Below, in pieces: positions 55,001-63,386 of a DNA stretch of 64,000 bases (position 1 is its first letter; every line of letters begins with the position of its first letter). The DNA is taken from contig JAWPML010000001.1 in NCBI GenBank assembly GCA_033344915.1, forward strand, positions 2,968,369 to 3,032,368, in the 5' to 3' direction. Source of the stretch: Acidimicrobiales bacterium (lineage in GTDB: Bacteria; Actinomycetota; Acidimicrobiia; Acidimicrobiales; Aldehydirespiratoraceae). The notes under the pieces are model-generated. The model had not been told where the DNA came from. It saw only the letters and a list, made by a program, of their open reading frames with translations, and did no database searches. The position numbers and the translations under genes are program-made.

Positions 55001-56190
55001 ACGCCGAGGTCGGCACCGATCTCCGCGCCGATGCGACCCATCGCCTCGCTGATGACCGCCGGGGCGGTCTCGGCCGTGGCGTCGAGGAACGCGGCGCCGG
55101 TCTGCGAGAGAACCCGCTGCGCGGCCAGGACGTTGGCCGCCTCCCGCTGGGCGGACACGCGTCCGCGGGACTGACCGATCACCGAGGCGAGCATCGACAG
55201 CGACGCGACATCCTGCGGGGACCAGGTCTCTGCGCCGAGTCGGGTGACGGCGAGGATCGCGTCCAGGTGACCGAGCGACGCCGGTACGAGCACCACATTC
55301 CGGGCCGGATGCCGCACGCCGAACGCGTCCGTGATCTCCCGGCCCATCAGGGCGTCCGTGATCTCCGCGACGTCCACGAGCCGCGGTTCGGCGGCGTACT
55401 CGCGCAGGGTGAGGCCCTCTGCGCCGGGCAGGCCTGAGACATCCGGCACCGGGAGCGTGCGCCACTCGTCGGGCAGGGACCCCTGGCCGATGACGAACGG
55501 CAGGTGGACGGCGTCGTCACCCAGTAGGTCGACGAGAACGACGGACTCGGCACCGGCGATGAGGAGAAGCTCCTCGAGCGAGTCGGTGATGGCGTCGTCG
55601 AATGCGTCGGCGGACACCGACTGCAGCCGCGTCGCGAGGGACACCGTCAACTCATCGAGGCGGCGACGGCGCCGCAGACGATCCTCGGCGCGGATCCGGC
55701 GGTAGAACTGGCGCAGGAGCAGCACGGTGCCGCGGACGAGTTCCTCGGCGTGTCCCTCCCAGTTGTCGGTGGTCGAGCCGAGCACGAGCACGTTGGTCTC
55801 GTCGTCGGTCTGCTCGATGATGGCCACGACGGCGACGGCGCCGCGCCAGCCCCGCCGTTTCACCGTGTCGACACCGACGGTGAGCTCGAGCGGCACGATG
55901 GCGAAACCGCCGCCCGCGAGAACCGCGTCAGCAACGGCCGGATCCGGCGTGACCGACTCGTCACCCACGTCAGCGGACTCGTCGACGGACCATCGCTGGA
56001 CGCTCGTGGCCTGCATGGTGTGCGGGTCGATCCGCCACACGCCCGCGGACGACGCGTCGAGCAGGAGCGCCACTCGCTCGATCGCAGCCTCGACCACGGC
56101 CGGGGCCGTGTCTGCGGTCGCGTCGATGAGCGACGCGCCCAACTCCCACAGGATGTCCTGCGGCGTCCACGATCGACCGGTTGCACTCAT
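52036..56190 (-). CDS. Giant GAF(x5)-PAS-GGDEF-EAL signalling protein
   Basis: This 1384-residue cytoplasmic protein appears to hold five tandem GAF-like units of about 160 residues (about 20-170, 180-345, 365-525, 530-690, 692-848), each ending in an Arg-rich helix. A PAS domain follows (about 849-960), then GGDEF (GGDEF at 1040 with an RPGD inhibitory site just before) and EAL (EAL at 1167; CLEITES, DDFGTGFSS, KIDRAFV and AEGVE present). Both enzyme domains look intact, so it can make and degrade cyclic-di-GMP, tuned by many ligands. It lies downstream of the selenoprotein gene on the same strand. Confidence 0.9.
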   Translation of the reverse strand: MSATGRSWTPQDILWELGASLIDATADTAPAVVEAAIERVALLLDASSAGVWRIDPHTMQATSVQRWSVDESADVGDESVTPDPAVADAVLAGGGFAIVPLELTVGVDTVKRRGWRGAVAVVAIIEQTDDETNVLVLGSTTDNWEGHAEELVRGTVLLLRQFYRRIRAEDRLRRRRRLDELTVSLATRLQSVSADAFDDAITDSLEELLLIAGAESVVLVDLLGDDAVHLPFVIGQGSLPDEWRTLPVPDVSGLPGAEGLTLREYAAEPRLVDVAEITDALMGREITDAFGVRHPARNVVLVPASLGHLDAILAVTRLGAETWSPQDVASLSMLASVIGQSRGRVSAQREAANVLAAQRVLSQTGAAFLDATAETAPAVISEAMGRIGAEIGADLGVIATIGVDHETVTITESWSASDELTVDAGTILNRNATPLIDEMITGETAVRTHAATDDLAPSLRDSEDGRWTTVVAPIRGTGLPSAALTFVWSTGEIDHPSATRDLVNAAADLIGQLNVRVRAESEVLRRLALDEVLAELADELLGAHLDTSDAVIDATFARFGDALGLGGLALRRVRATSSVVETAWAPPGRMRPEPGAVVEFEQELSVSSVMEFSPQGDERWTSFFEAEWGPGIEVLVLPIVEAGTVGATLTIVGPRQLVDHEVEAARSLAATLGQFRSRLSEERRGRERLAAQRLLSACAATLAESTPEDYATVLDMVFRRIGEACGLSSLVDWRVDSTNDRYVRSTIWLTDDEPVPGLPESLAWGDAPALDGARTEQELTVRIHGADDGDSAPSRVAIPRGATGVERILVASRVDTGQWRDTDVELIESVSQLLQEVDARIGAERYAKAAFADAPIGVVLRDEKLNLITCNQAFVDFVGAASVEELVGTAPNFVYDQSFDELEWTEEATGQLTGEAAFRGPGGSRVWGQMRGSVIEMDGGEHFWLIHIEDVTERRRAEQLLRFQASHDELTGLANRRRLLNEIHRLENGSGSVAVLLLDLDRFKNINDSLGHDRGDELLVVIADRLRLAVRPGDLVARLGGDEFAIVLPGPVVAAEAEFVAERLMRLIGEPVTLGRQKIYPTASIGIAVADDRTAVADLIRRADTAMYRAKAEGRARAESFDEELRDAVHTRMATEAGLRGALRNNELLVYYQPEVSLVDGSVLGAEALIRWDHPEKGILSAAEFIEVAEETGLVVEMGEFVLAEACREAARWGGDDGPLIRVNLAAAQLQREETVTLVRSVLAETGLAAERLCLEITESAVMTDPHRSEEILHRLKGLGVHLAVDDFGTGFSSLAYLKRFPVDALKIDRAFVRDLAVDSEDVAFVRSIVSLAGALSLDVVAEGVETADQAELLRELGCTRAQGFYFAKPGPSAALRERLGLHL

Positions 56191-56235
56191 CGGGGACCAA
56201 TCGGCCGCCTGACGGCGAAGCTGAGGATCTCGGGG

Positions 56236-57246
56236 TCAGCCCCGGGGCACGCCGTGGTAGGGGCTACCGGCCTCGCGCCAGGCCCCGAAGAGCTCGAAGA
56301 AGGCCTCCCCGAAGGGATCGACGTCCTGCAGCGGCATGGCGGCCCGGCGAACCGTGAAGTCGAACGGGGCGAGGCCGGCCGCCCGCTCGAACCAGCGGGC
56401 GGCGCGGTCCGTGTCGCCCGAGCGGCGGTGATGCTTGGCGATGCGGAACGCCAACCGGGCCTCGATCTCGTCGGCCGAGAGGTCCTCGACGGCGTAATCG
56501 GCGTCGTCGGGAAGCGTGCCGTCTCGCACCCACCGACGCACCTGTTCCATGTGTTCGTCCGGGGTCACGCCGGTGAAGTCGACGAACATGTCCGTGCCCA
56601 CCTCGGCGGAGTTGGGCCGGGCGATCGTGCCGTCCTCGTCGATCCACACGACGGTCGGCACGTTGCTGACGGCGTAGAGCTCCGCGAGCAGGTGGTCCCG
56701 ATCGAGGAGGACCGGGAACGAGATCCCGTCGGCCCACTCGCGCACGTCGTCGACCGATTCATCGAGCGCAACGGCGATCACCGAGAATCCGGTGTCGGCC
56801 AGCTCGTCGTGCAGTGTCTGCCACCCGGGCAGCTCGTAGCGGCAACCTCACCAACTGGCGAACGCGATGAGAAGTCGCTTGCGCCCTGCGAACTCATCCA
56901 GCGAATGGGCTCGACCGTCGAGGTCCGGCAGCGTGAAGTCCGGTGCCTGCCGACCCGCGAGCGCGGCCCGCCGATCCGTGGCCGCCACGCTGATCGCGAC
57001 GGTGCCGGTCTCGTCGTCGACCAGCAGGGAGGACCCGAGCGCTGCGACCACCGCGCCGAGATCGACCTCCTCGCCGTCGATGCCCCGAACGGGCACGCAC
57101 GCGTCACCGCGGCACAGCCCCTCGGGCTTCAACTCCCACCCGATGGCTGCGGGAAGGTCGGCGGCGGCGAGCGTGGCTCGCCCGTCGGCCGCGACGCCCG
57201 ACACGGTTGCGGCACCCTCGGGGGTCAGGACAGTCAGGGTCGGCAT
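56236..57246 (-). CDS. Redoxin-fold selenoprotein with in-frame TGA (Sec133)
   Basis: Read through one TGA (56848-56850), this is a single 336-residue frame. Residues 1-95 form an unrecognised N-terminal region. The thioredoxin/TlpA-like domain begins at QAPDFTLPDLDG and reaches FASW-Sec133-G-C135-RYELPGWQ, then VIAVALDES and NVPTVVWIDEDG. A TPR-like helical tail follows (about 270-336). The TGA stands at the redox Cys, and I recall a named family of ResA-like proteins with this WAxxUGC motif. AGGAGG precedes the ATG. A hairpin lies 15 bases past the TGA. It would act in thiol-disulfide redox; no signal peptide is visible. The alternative is a broken gene. Confidence 0.82.
56818..56850 (-). 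promoter_or_regulatory. Candidate bacterial SECIS hairpin
   Basis: On the minus strand, 15 bases after TGA, CTGCC (56828-56832) pairs with GGCAG (56818-56822) around the loop CGGGT. A short stem with G in the loop at this distance fits bacterial SECIS elements. The stem is only 5 pairs, so it is a candidate. Confidence 0.5.
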
Positions 57247-57309
57247 CGGTCCTCCTGGTGGGGAGCGGTCAGTCTGCCAGCCCGTTGGGGGGCACCGCCA
57301 CCGCGCCGA

Positions 57310-57323
57310 TAGCGTGCGTCGCC
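57310..57323 (+). promoter_or_regulatory. Leaderless-type -10 for the crotonase gene
   Basis: TAGCGT at 57310-57315, 8 bases, then ATG at 57324. Confidence 0.5.
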
Positions 57324-58106
57324 ATGGGAGAACACGTTCAGCTCGAGCGCGACACCGCCCCCGGCGTCGCGACGATCCGCCTCGACCGGCCGAAGGTCAA
57401 CGCCATCACGGTGGCGATGACCGAGGACCTGCACGCCATCTGCACCGAGTTGGCGGCGGACGAGGGGGTTCGCTCGGTGGTGTTCACCGGCGGCGAGCGT
57501 CACTTCGCGGCCGGCATGGACATCGGCGACTTCGAACGGCTGGACCGGGCCGGCGCCCACGACCTGGCGACGAAGCTCAACGCCGCCGCGCTCGCGCTGG
57601 AGAACCTCCCCCAGATCACCATCTCGGCGATCAACGGCTTCGCCCTCGGCGGCGGGCTCGAATTGGCGATGGCCACGGACTTCCGCATCGCCGCCGGCGA
57701 TGCACGGATGGGCCAACCCGAGATGCTCCTCGGGGTGATGCCCGGCGGCGGCGGCTCCCAGCGTCTGCCCCGTCTCACCGGCATCACCCTCGCCAAGGAG
57801 CTGATCTACACCGGCCGGAACCTCACGGCCGAGGAAGCGCTGGCGGCCGGTGTGATCTCGTCGATCCACGAGCCGGACGAGGTCCAGGCCGCGGCCGTCG
57901 AGCTGGCGACCCGCTACGCGGCCGGTCCGGCATCGCTCCGACTCGCCAAGACCGTCATGGTCGCGGGAATGCACCTCTCCGTCGAGGACGCGGTGCAGCT
58001 CGAGATCGAGGCCTTCGCCGACGCGTTCGAAACCGACGACCGCACGATCGGCGTCGCGAGCTTCCTGGAGAACGGCCCCGGCAAGGCCGAGTTCACCGGG
58101 CGCTGA
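57324..58106 (+). CDS. Enoyl-CoA hydratase (crotonase) family protein
   Basis: This 260-residue crotonase keeps every expected element: FAAGMDIGDF (around residue 61), FALGGGLELAMA (Glu around residue 114) and QPEMLLGVMPGGGGSQRLPR (Glu around residue 134). It is the most canonical hydratase of the three in this window, so reversible hydration of 2-enoyl-CoA is likely. It is monocistronic, divergent from the selenoprotein gene, and its stop lies in TGATCA shared with the convergent ABC permease. Confidence 0.93.
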   Translation: MGEHVQLERDTAPGVATIRLDRPKVNAITVAMTEDLHAICTELAADEGVRSVVFTGGERHFAAGMDIGDFERLDRAGAHDLATKLNAAALALENLPQITISAINGFALGGGLELAMATDFRIAAGDARMGQPEMLLGVMPGGGGSQRLPRLTGITLAKELIYTGRNLTAEEALAAGVISSIHEPDEVQAAAVELATRYAAGPASLRLAKTVMVAGMHLSVEDAVQLEIEAFADAFETDDRTIGVASFLENGPGKAEFTGR

Positions 58107-58874
58107 TCACGCCACCTCGAGATTGTCGAGCCGCACCGCCGAGAGGGCGAGCGCGACGACCACGATGACGAGCGGGACGCCGATGGCAACGGTCTGGGAG
58201 AGCGTGCCGATGTCGATGTCCACGCCGGTCCGGGCGCTGAGGATCGAGCTCGTGTAGCCCCGCATGGCGACCTTCGCGGCGGCACTGCCGAAGGCGGCGA
58301 CGAGGCCCTCCCAGATCAGGATGTACGCCAGACCCCAGACGATCGCGTTCTTCACCAGGAGCCCGAGGAACACGAACAGGGCGCTGTAGACGAGCACGCC
58401 CACGATCGAACCGATCGCGGCACCGACCACGAGATCGGAACCCACGTCGTGCAGCATCGCGCTCACCACCATCGGGATGACGGTGATGGGCAGGCTCACC
58501 GTGATCGCCGCGAGCCATCCCCCGGCCGCCATCGTCCAACGCTTGGTCGGGCGCAGCCACAGGTAGACGAGCGTGCCGTCCTCTCGCGTGTCACCGAGCG
58601 ACGCGGCCGCGAAGACCAGCGCGACGATGGGGACGAGGATGGTGAAGCCGAGGTTCGCGACCGTGTTCACGGCGTCGTCCAGGCGCAGTCGCTCGACCTC
58701 CTCCGGGCTGAGCCAGGGTTCGGTGTAGTCGGCCCGGCCGACCGCCCAGCCCACGAGCGCGACCACGGCACCGATCAGCGACAGCGCGACGAGCCGGCCC
58801 TTGCTGACCAGTTGTCGTAGCACCACCCGGTACGTGATCGCGATGGCCCGCGGTGAGGAGACGGTGCCGGTCAT
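58107..58874 (-). CDS. ABC-2 type transporter permease
   Basis: This 255-residue membrane protein has about six hydrophobic segments, starting at residue 28. VFAAASLGDTREDGTLVYLWLRPTKRW is the ABC-2 loop between helices 2 and 3. It would form the export channel driven by the ATPase upstream, whose stop overlaps this ATG (ATGA). With the next pair upstream it makes a four-gene export cluster. Cargo unknown. Confidence 0.88.
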   Translation of the reverse strand: MTGTVSSPRAIAITYRVVLRQLVSKGRLVALSLIGAVVALVGWAVGRADYTEPWLSPEEVERLRLDDAVNTVANLGFTILVPIVALVFAAASLGDTREDGTLVYLWLRPTKRWTMAAGGWLAAITVSLPITVIPMVVSAMLHDVGSDLVVGAAIGSIVGVLVYSALFVFLGLLVKNAIVWGLAYILIWEGLVAAFGSAAAKVAMRGYTSSILSARTGVDIDIGTLSQTVAIGVPLVIVVVALALSAVRLDNLEVA

Positions 58875-59866
58875 CGTCCACCCACCAGGTAGCGGAACAC
58901 GGATTCGAGATCGTCATCCGTCGGTGCGACCTCACGGAGACGGACGCCGAGTTCGCGGGCGACGGGGGCGACGTTGCGGCCGAAGCCGTCCACATCGACC
59001 GTGTCGACGAGCAGTGCATCCGGCGCGATGGACACGCCGTCGACGAGGCCCCGCTCGACCAGGGCCGCGGCGAAGGAGCGGGGTTCGTCGACCCGGACGC
59101 GGATGCGATGGGGTCGGTCGTCCATGAGATCGCGGAGCGCGTGGTAGTCACCGGCCGCGGCCAGACGCCCCTGGGCGATGACGAGCACCCGCGACCCGAG
59201 ACGGGCGACCTCGTCGAGGACATGGCTCGACACGAGGAGGCACTTGCCCGATTCGCCGAGCTCGACGAACAGTTCGATCATGCGCCGACGCTGGACCGGG
59301 TCGAGGCCGGTGAGCGGCTCGTCGAGGATCAGCACGGACGGGTCGTTGACGAGCGCGGTGGCGAGCTTGACCCGCTGCCGCATGCCCTTGCTGAACGATC
59401 CGACGGGCTTCGGATCGTCGGCCGGCAGCTGGACGAACTCCAGGACGCGGCGCGCCTCCGATTCGGGTTCGGCGACGCCATGGAGTTCGGCGGCGATCGA
59501 AACGAACGCCAGAGCATCCAGTCGATCGAAGAGGGCGTCCTGCTGCGGGGCGAGGCCGATCCGGCCCCGCACCTCGGCGTCGCGACGGGCGTCGCGGCCG
59601 AGCACCCGGACCTGACCGCTGGTGGGCGCGGCGAGCCCGCACAGCATCCGGAAGAGGGTGGACTTCCCGGCGCCGTTGGGGCCGAGGAGGGCGGTGATGC
59701 CGGGGCCGACGGTGAAGGACACGTCCGACACCGCGATCACGTCGCCGAAGGCCTTGGTGACGTTCGAGACGCTCACCATCGGGGGCGGCGGAGGCGGCGC
59801 ATCCGACACCGGAGCCGTGAAGGTGGCACCGGCGCCGGGCGGGGGCGGAAGCGACGAGTCCGGCAT
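58871..59866 (-). CDS. ABC-2 type transporter ATPase
   Basis: This 331-residue ATPase has an N-terminal Pro-rich stretch (SLPPPPGAGATF to PPPPPP), then Walker A GPNGAGKST (around residue 63), signature FSKGMRQRVKLA, Walker B LILDEPLTGLD and the switch His in SSHVLDE. The C-terminal 90 residues resemble the regulatory end of drug/lipid exporter ATPases. The Pro-rich start is unusual and may be a flexible or interaction segment. It partners the permease at 58107. ATG overlaps the upstream permease stop (TGATG). Confidence 0.9.
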   Translation of the reverse strand: MPDSSLPPPPGAGATFTAPVSDAPPPPPPMVSVSNVTKAFGDVIAVSDVSFTVGPGITALLGPNGAGKSTLFRMLCGLAAPTSGQVRVLGRDARRDAEVRGRIGLAPQQDALFDRLDALAFVSIAAELHGVAEPESEARRVLEFVQLPADDPKPVGSFSKGMRQRVKLATALVNDPSVLILDEPLTGLDPVQRRRMIELFVELGESGKCLLVSSHVLDEVARLGSRVLVIAQGRLAAAGDYHALRDLMDDRPHRIRVRVDEPRSFAAALVERGLVDGVSIAPDALLVDTVDVDGFGRNVAPVARELGVRLREVAPTDDDLESVFRYLVGGR

Positions 59867-60747
59867 CACGCACCTGCCTTGCGGTAGCGCCACCAGAGCA
59901 GGCCGAGCGACGCGCCGGCCCATCCGCCGTTGGCGGCGTAGATCCGTTCGCTGCCGATCTCGGGATACTCCCCCGAGTCGCCGAAGATCCGGGCGATCAT
60001 CTCCATCGGCATGTTCACCGGGTCGAGCAGGCGCCAGTTGCGCGACAGGTCGGCCCCCTCGACGAGGATCTGGATGACGATCAGCGCCCCCATCATCGTG
60101 AGGATCACGGCGAGGCTCGCGAACGCCCGTCGGTCCGTGACGCTCGCGGCCGCCATCGAGATCAGCGCGTAGACGAGCGAGGCCAGCACCCCCGACACGA
60201 GGATGCGGATCAGCACGGTCATCCAGTCGCCGAAGCCCTCCGGCCCGAGCGAGGCGAACGTCATGCCGAGCAGGTAGAAGATCGTCGGCACGAGCACGAC
60301 GAGCGACATCAGGCCGCCGACGGCGATGACCTTCGCCAGGATGTAGGTGCGGCGGGTGAGCGGCGTCGACAGGTAGAGCGACAGCATGCCGTCGCGGCGG
60401 TCGCGGACGAGCGCCTCCGGGGCGACGAGACCGGTGAAGAGCACGATGGCGGCCAACGACCCCCGCGGGAGCTCACTGAACCTCGGCACGACGCCTTCCA
60501 GGAAGTCGTTGACGAACTCGTCACCGCCGAGCAGCGCCGCGAAACCGACATAGGTGATGGCGGGCAGCATCGCGACGATGATCACGAGCACCGGGGCGAT
60601 CTTGTGGCGGGCCTTGCGTCCGAGGCCCAGCACGCTGCGGGCGCTGTGCCAGGCGGTCGACCGCACCGCGCCGACGAGACCGGAGCGCTTCCCGTCGTAC
60701 TTGCGATAGCCGCGATCGAGGATCTGGGCGTGTCCGTCGGCGGTCAT
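59866..60747 (-). CDS. ABC-2 type transporter permease
   Basis: This 293-residue membrane protein has a basic N-terminal region (RKYDGKRSGLVGA to RKARHKIA), then about six hydrophobic segments from residue 51. LVAPEALVRDRRDGMLSLYLSTPLTRRTY is the ABC-2 signature loop. It ends with a soluble external-looking stretch (PVNMPMEMIARIFGD) and one last segment. It pairs with the ATPase at 60744, whose stop overlaps this ATG. Confidence 0.88.
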   Translation of the reverse strand: MTADGHAQILDRGYRKYDGKRSGLVGAVRSTAWHSARSVLGLGRKARHKIAPVLVIIVAMLPAITYVGFAALLGGDEFVNDFLEGVVPRFSELPRGSLAAIVLFTGLVAPEALVRDRRDGMLSLYLSTPLTRRTYILAKVIAVGGLMSLVVLVPTIFYLLGMTFASLGPEGFGDWMTVLIRILVSGVLASLVYALISMAAASVTDRRAFASLAVILTMMGALIVIQILVEGADLSRNWRLLDPVNMPMEMIARIFGDSGEYPEIGSERIYAANGGWAGASLGLLWWRYRKAGA

Positions 60748-61673
60748 GCCTGCACCGCCTCGAACAGGTCTTCGAGCTTGCGCCGGCGCTGCTCGATCCG
60801 GCGAACCCGGGCGCGGCTGTCGGCGATCGCATCGCGCACCGCGTCGGCGACCTCGTCGGCCGACGCGCCGAGCACGTCCATGCGGCCGAGACCCGCCTCG
60901 TGGTGCACCTCGAGCCCGGCGGCCCGCAGCCGGGCGGAGACGTCGTCGAACGAGCCGGGGACGTCGTCGATCTCCGCGAGTTCGACGGTCACGCCCTCGA
61001 CATCACCGATCAGGTCGTCGAGCCGACCCTGGGCGACGAGGCGTCCGGCATCGAGCGCGACGACGTTGTCACAGATCCGTTCGACCTCTTCGAGCAGGTG
61101 CGAGGACAACATGACGTCGATCTGGTAGTCCTCGCTGATCTGGCGGATGAGGGCGAGCATCTCGTCACGCTGCACGGGATCGAGTCCGTCGGTCGGCTCG
61201 TCGAGCAGAACGAGGCTCGGGTCGGCGGCGATGGCCTGGGCGAGCTTCACCCGTTGACGTTGGCCCGTCGACATCGTGCCGAGGGCCCGGAAGCGCTCCT
61301 CACCGAGTCCGACGAGCCACAGGGCGTCGCTGGCCCGGCTCCGCGCCTCGCCGCGGGGCATGCCCCGTACCTCGGCGAGATGCTTGACGAAGTCGGACGC
61401 CGGCATGTCGTCGGGGAAGACGTTGCGCTCGGGGCCGTAGCCGACGTTGGCCCGCAGCTCCGCGCCCTGGCGCAGCGGGTCCAGGCCGAGCACCGAGACG
61501 GTGCCGGAGGTCGGGGTTCGCAATCCGAGCACGATCGACATGAAGGTGGTCTTGCCGGCGCCGTTCGCCCCGACGAGCCCGGTGACACCGGGCGGGACCG
61601 CGACATCGAGGGCGTCGAGTGCCGGATGGCTGCCGAACACCATCGACAAGCCGGTCGCCGCGATCACACTCAC
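60744..61673 (-). CDS. ABC-2 type transporter ATPase
   Basis: This 309-residue ATPase has Walker A GANGAGKTT (around residue 34), signature MSTGQRQRVKLA, Walker B VLLDEPTDGLD and the switch His in SSHLLEE. It is shorter at the C-terminus than its neighbour's ATPase. GTG at 61673 was chosen because GGAGCA lies just upstream; another GTG at 61691 is possible. It heads the four-gene operon 60744-58107 with overlapping genes throughout, so the two ATPase/permease pairs may form one heteromeric exporter. Confidence 0.9.
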   Translation of the reverse strand: MSVIAATGLSMVFGSHPALDALDVAVPPGVTGLVGANGAGKTTFMSIVLGLRTPTSGTVSVLGLDPLRQGAELRANVGYGPERNVFPDDMPASDFVKHLAEVRGMPRGEARSRASDALWLVGLGEERFRALGTMSTGQRQRVKLAQAIAADPSLVLLDEPTDGLDPVQRDEMLALIRQISEDYQIDVMLSSHLLEEVERICDNVVALDAGRLVAQGRLDDLIGDVEGVTVELAEIDDVPGSFDDVSARLRAAGLEVHHEAGLGRMDVLGASADEVADAVRDAIADSRARVRRIEQRRRKLEDLFEAVQA

Positions 61674-61739
61674 TGCTCCATCTTGGCGCACTTCCGGCGA
61701 CGTTTGCGTCCGCCCCGGGGATGATCGTGCCCTCCTCTC

Positions 61740-62903
61740 TCAGGAGGAGGCGCCGACCGCCTCCCGCAGGGCCGCCAGGAGGCGTTTCGTCCGCGGGATC
61801 TGCCATCGGTCGCCCGGACGGTTGAGCACGTAGCCGACCGCGATGTCCGCCCCCACGTCGGCGAAGCCGAGGGAACCGCCGAAGCCGAAGTGGCCGAACG
61901 ACTCCTCGGTGACGCCGATCGGGCGCTCCGGTTGATGGAGTTGAAACCCAAGGCCGAAACGGGATCGTTTCTCGAGGATCAGGTCCGGGCCGTCGACCTG
62001 TGTGGTGCACGCCTCCGCGAGGACGGCGCGATCGACGGGTCCGGACGGATCGAGCAGTGACCGGTACACCGTCGCGACCGCCGCGGCAGTGGCATGGAGG
62101 TTCGTGGACGGCACCTCGGCCTGGCGCCATTCGCGGGTCTCGACGACACCCATGCCCGAGACGGTCGAGGGGTTGAAGTAGGCGTGGTGGCGCATGCGCG
62201 CCAGCTCGTCGGAGAACTCGACCGCGGTCTTCGGCGCCGGGGGTGCCGAGCCGAACGCCAAGCCCAGCTCCGAGCATCGGGCGAGGTCACGAGCGGGCAC
62301 GCCGTACACGAGGTCGGCGGCGAGCGGAGCGGCGAACCATTCGGCCAGCAGATCCCCGAACCGGGCAGCGCCGGCCGCGCGCCGCAGCGGCTCCCCGACG
62401 AGAAAGCCGGCCGTGTTGGTGTGGTAGCCGTGGGCGGTTCCTGGTTCCCACCAGGGCTCTGTCGCCGCGAGCGCCGCGCACATGGCGGGCCAGTCCATCG
62501 GCACCGAGGGGTCGACGTCGCCCCGCAGTGCCGGCAGCCCGGCCTGGTGGCTGAGGTGCTCGCGCAGCGTCGACCGCTGCGGCAGCTCGGTCCAGTGCCG
62601 GTTCGCCGGCGCGTCCAGATCGATGAGACCGCGCGAGACGGCGGTCAGCGCGACTGCGGCGGTGATCCCCTTCCCGACCGAGTAGCTGTTGACGAGCGTG
62701 TCGGGCGTGAACGGACGCGTCTGCGCCCGGTCGCGCCATCCACCCACGAGGTCGACGACCGTCCGTCCGCCCGCGATGACGCACAGGCCCGCGCCGAGGT
62801 CACCGGCATCGTCCTCGGACGGCGCGAAGTTGGCGATGAACACGTCCCGGATCGATTCCCATCCCGGGGCGACGGTCCCGACGATCGGTGGATCAGTCGG
62901 CAT
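61740..62903 (-). CDS. Serine beta-lactamase-fold hydrolase (EstB-like)
   Basis: This 387-residue protein has the SxxK motif SVGK (around residue 75), a Tyr motif in GYHTNTAGFLVGE (around 165) and a late FGHFGFGGSLGFADV. YHxxTxGxxxGE is seen in EstB-type esterases rather than in penicillinases, so an esterase or carboxypeptidase-like activity is more likely than drug resistance. ATG at 62903 overlaps the GNAT gene by 11 bases. No signal peptide is evident. Confidence 0.85.
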   Translation of the reverse strand: MPTDPPIVGTVAPGWESIRDVFIANFAPSEDDAGDLGAGLCVIAGGRTVVDLVGGWRDRAQTRPFTPDTLVNSYSVGKGITAAVALTAVSRGLIDLDAPANRHWTELPQRSTLREHLSHQAGLPALRGDVDPSVPMDWPAMCAALAATEPWWEPGTAHGYHTNTAGFLVGEPLRRAAGAARFGDLLAEWFAAPLAADLVYGVPARDLARCSELGLAFGSAPPAPKTAVEFSDELARMRHHAYFNPSTVSGMGVVETREWRQAEVPSTNLHATAAAVATVYRSLLDPSGPVDRAVLAEACTTQVDGPDLILEKRSRFGLGFQLHQPERPIGVTEESFGHFGFGGSLGFADVGADIAVGYVLNRPGDRWQIPRTKRLLAALREAVGASS

Positions 62904-63384
62904 CGAGACGGCGCTCGAGCATGGTGACCCGCTTGACGCCGTCGGGCGAGTCCTGCTCGCCGACCGAGACGAACCCATGCGCGTCGTGGAAGGCCAGCGA
63001 CGCGTCGTTGCGGGGCCGGATGTTGACCTCGGCGAGCATCACCGGAGTCTGGTCCGCCCGGCCGCGGCGAGCGAACTCGTCGTAGAGCAGGGAGCCGACG
63101 CCCCCGCCCCGTCCGGCTTCGGCGACGACGATGCGGTCCACATAGACGAAGTCGTCGTAGCGGGCGCTGAACCAGGCGTAGTTGTGTGAGTCGTAGCCGG
63201 CGCCGGGACCGAGCCCGATGAGGAACCCGGCGATGCCGTCGTCGGCAACGGCGACGACGAAGGTGTGGGCGACGGCGGCGAACCACTCCAGATCGGACCG
63301 CTCCAGATGGTTGACCGCGGGGACCGCCGCATTGTTGTGGACGAGGATCTCGTCGAGGTCGTCGTCGCGGACCGTCCGCAGCAC
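62893..63384 (-). CDS. GNAT family N-acetyltransferase
   Basis: This protein of about 163 residues starts near VLRTVRDDDLDEILVHN and has the acetyl-CoA site VAEAGRGGGVGSLLYDEFA (around residues 86-104), then NDASLAFHDAHGFV. GTG at 63384 is the first canonical start after the upstream gene; a CTG at 63390 would overlap that gene's stop as CTGA. It lies between a wall-polymer type gene and the EstB-like gene on one strand. Substrate unknown. Confidence 0.82.
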   Translation of the reverse strand: MLRTVRDDDLDEILVHNNAAVPAVNHLERSDLEWFAAVAHTFVVAVADDGIAGFLIGLGPGAGYDSHNYAWFSARYDDFVYVDRIVVAEAGRGGGVGSLLYDEFARRGRADQTPVMLAEVNIRPRNDASLAFHDAHGFVSVGEQDSPDGVKRVTMLERRLDAD

Positions 63385-63386
63385 GG

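Noticed and set aside
56236..57246. Two separate genes or a pseudogene at the selenoprotein locus
   Set aside because: The two parts are in the same frame, together form one complete redoxin domain, and the TGA falls on the redox Cys position. A random stop would not be expected there.
61731..61747. CCTCCT/AGGAGG hairpin as a terminator between the EstB-like and ABC genes
   Set aside because: The stem is only 6 pairs, includes the stop codon of the EstB-like gene, and no T-run follows.
61740..62903. Beta-lactamase resistance gene
   Set aside because: The YHxxTxG pattern and lack of a signal peptide match EstB-type esterases; the KTG triad of beta-lactamases was not found.
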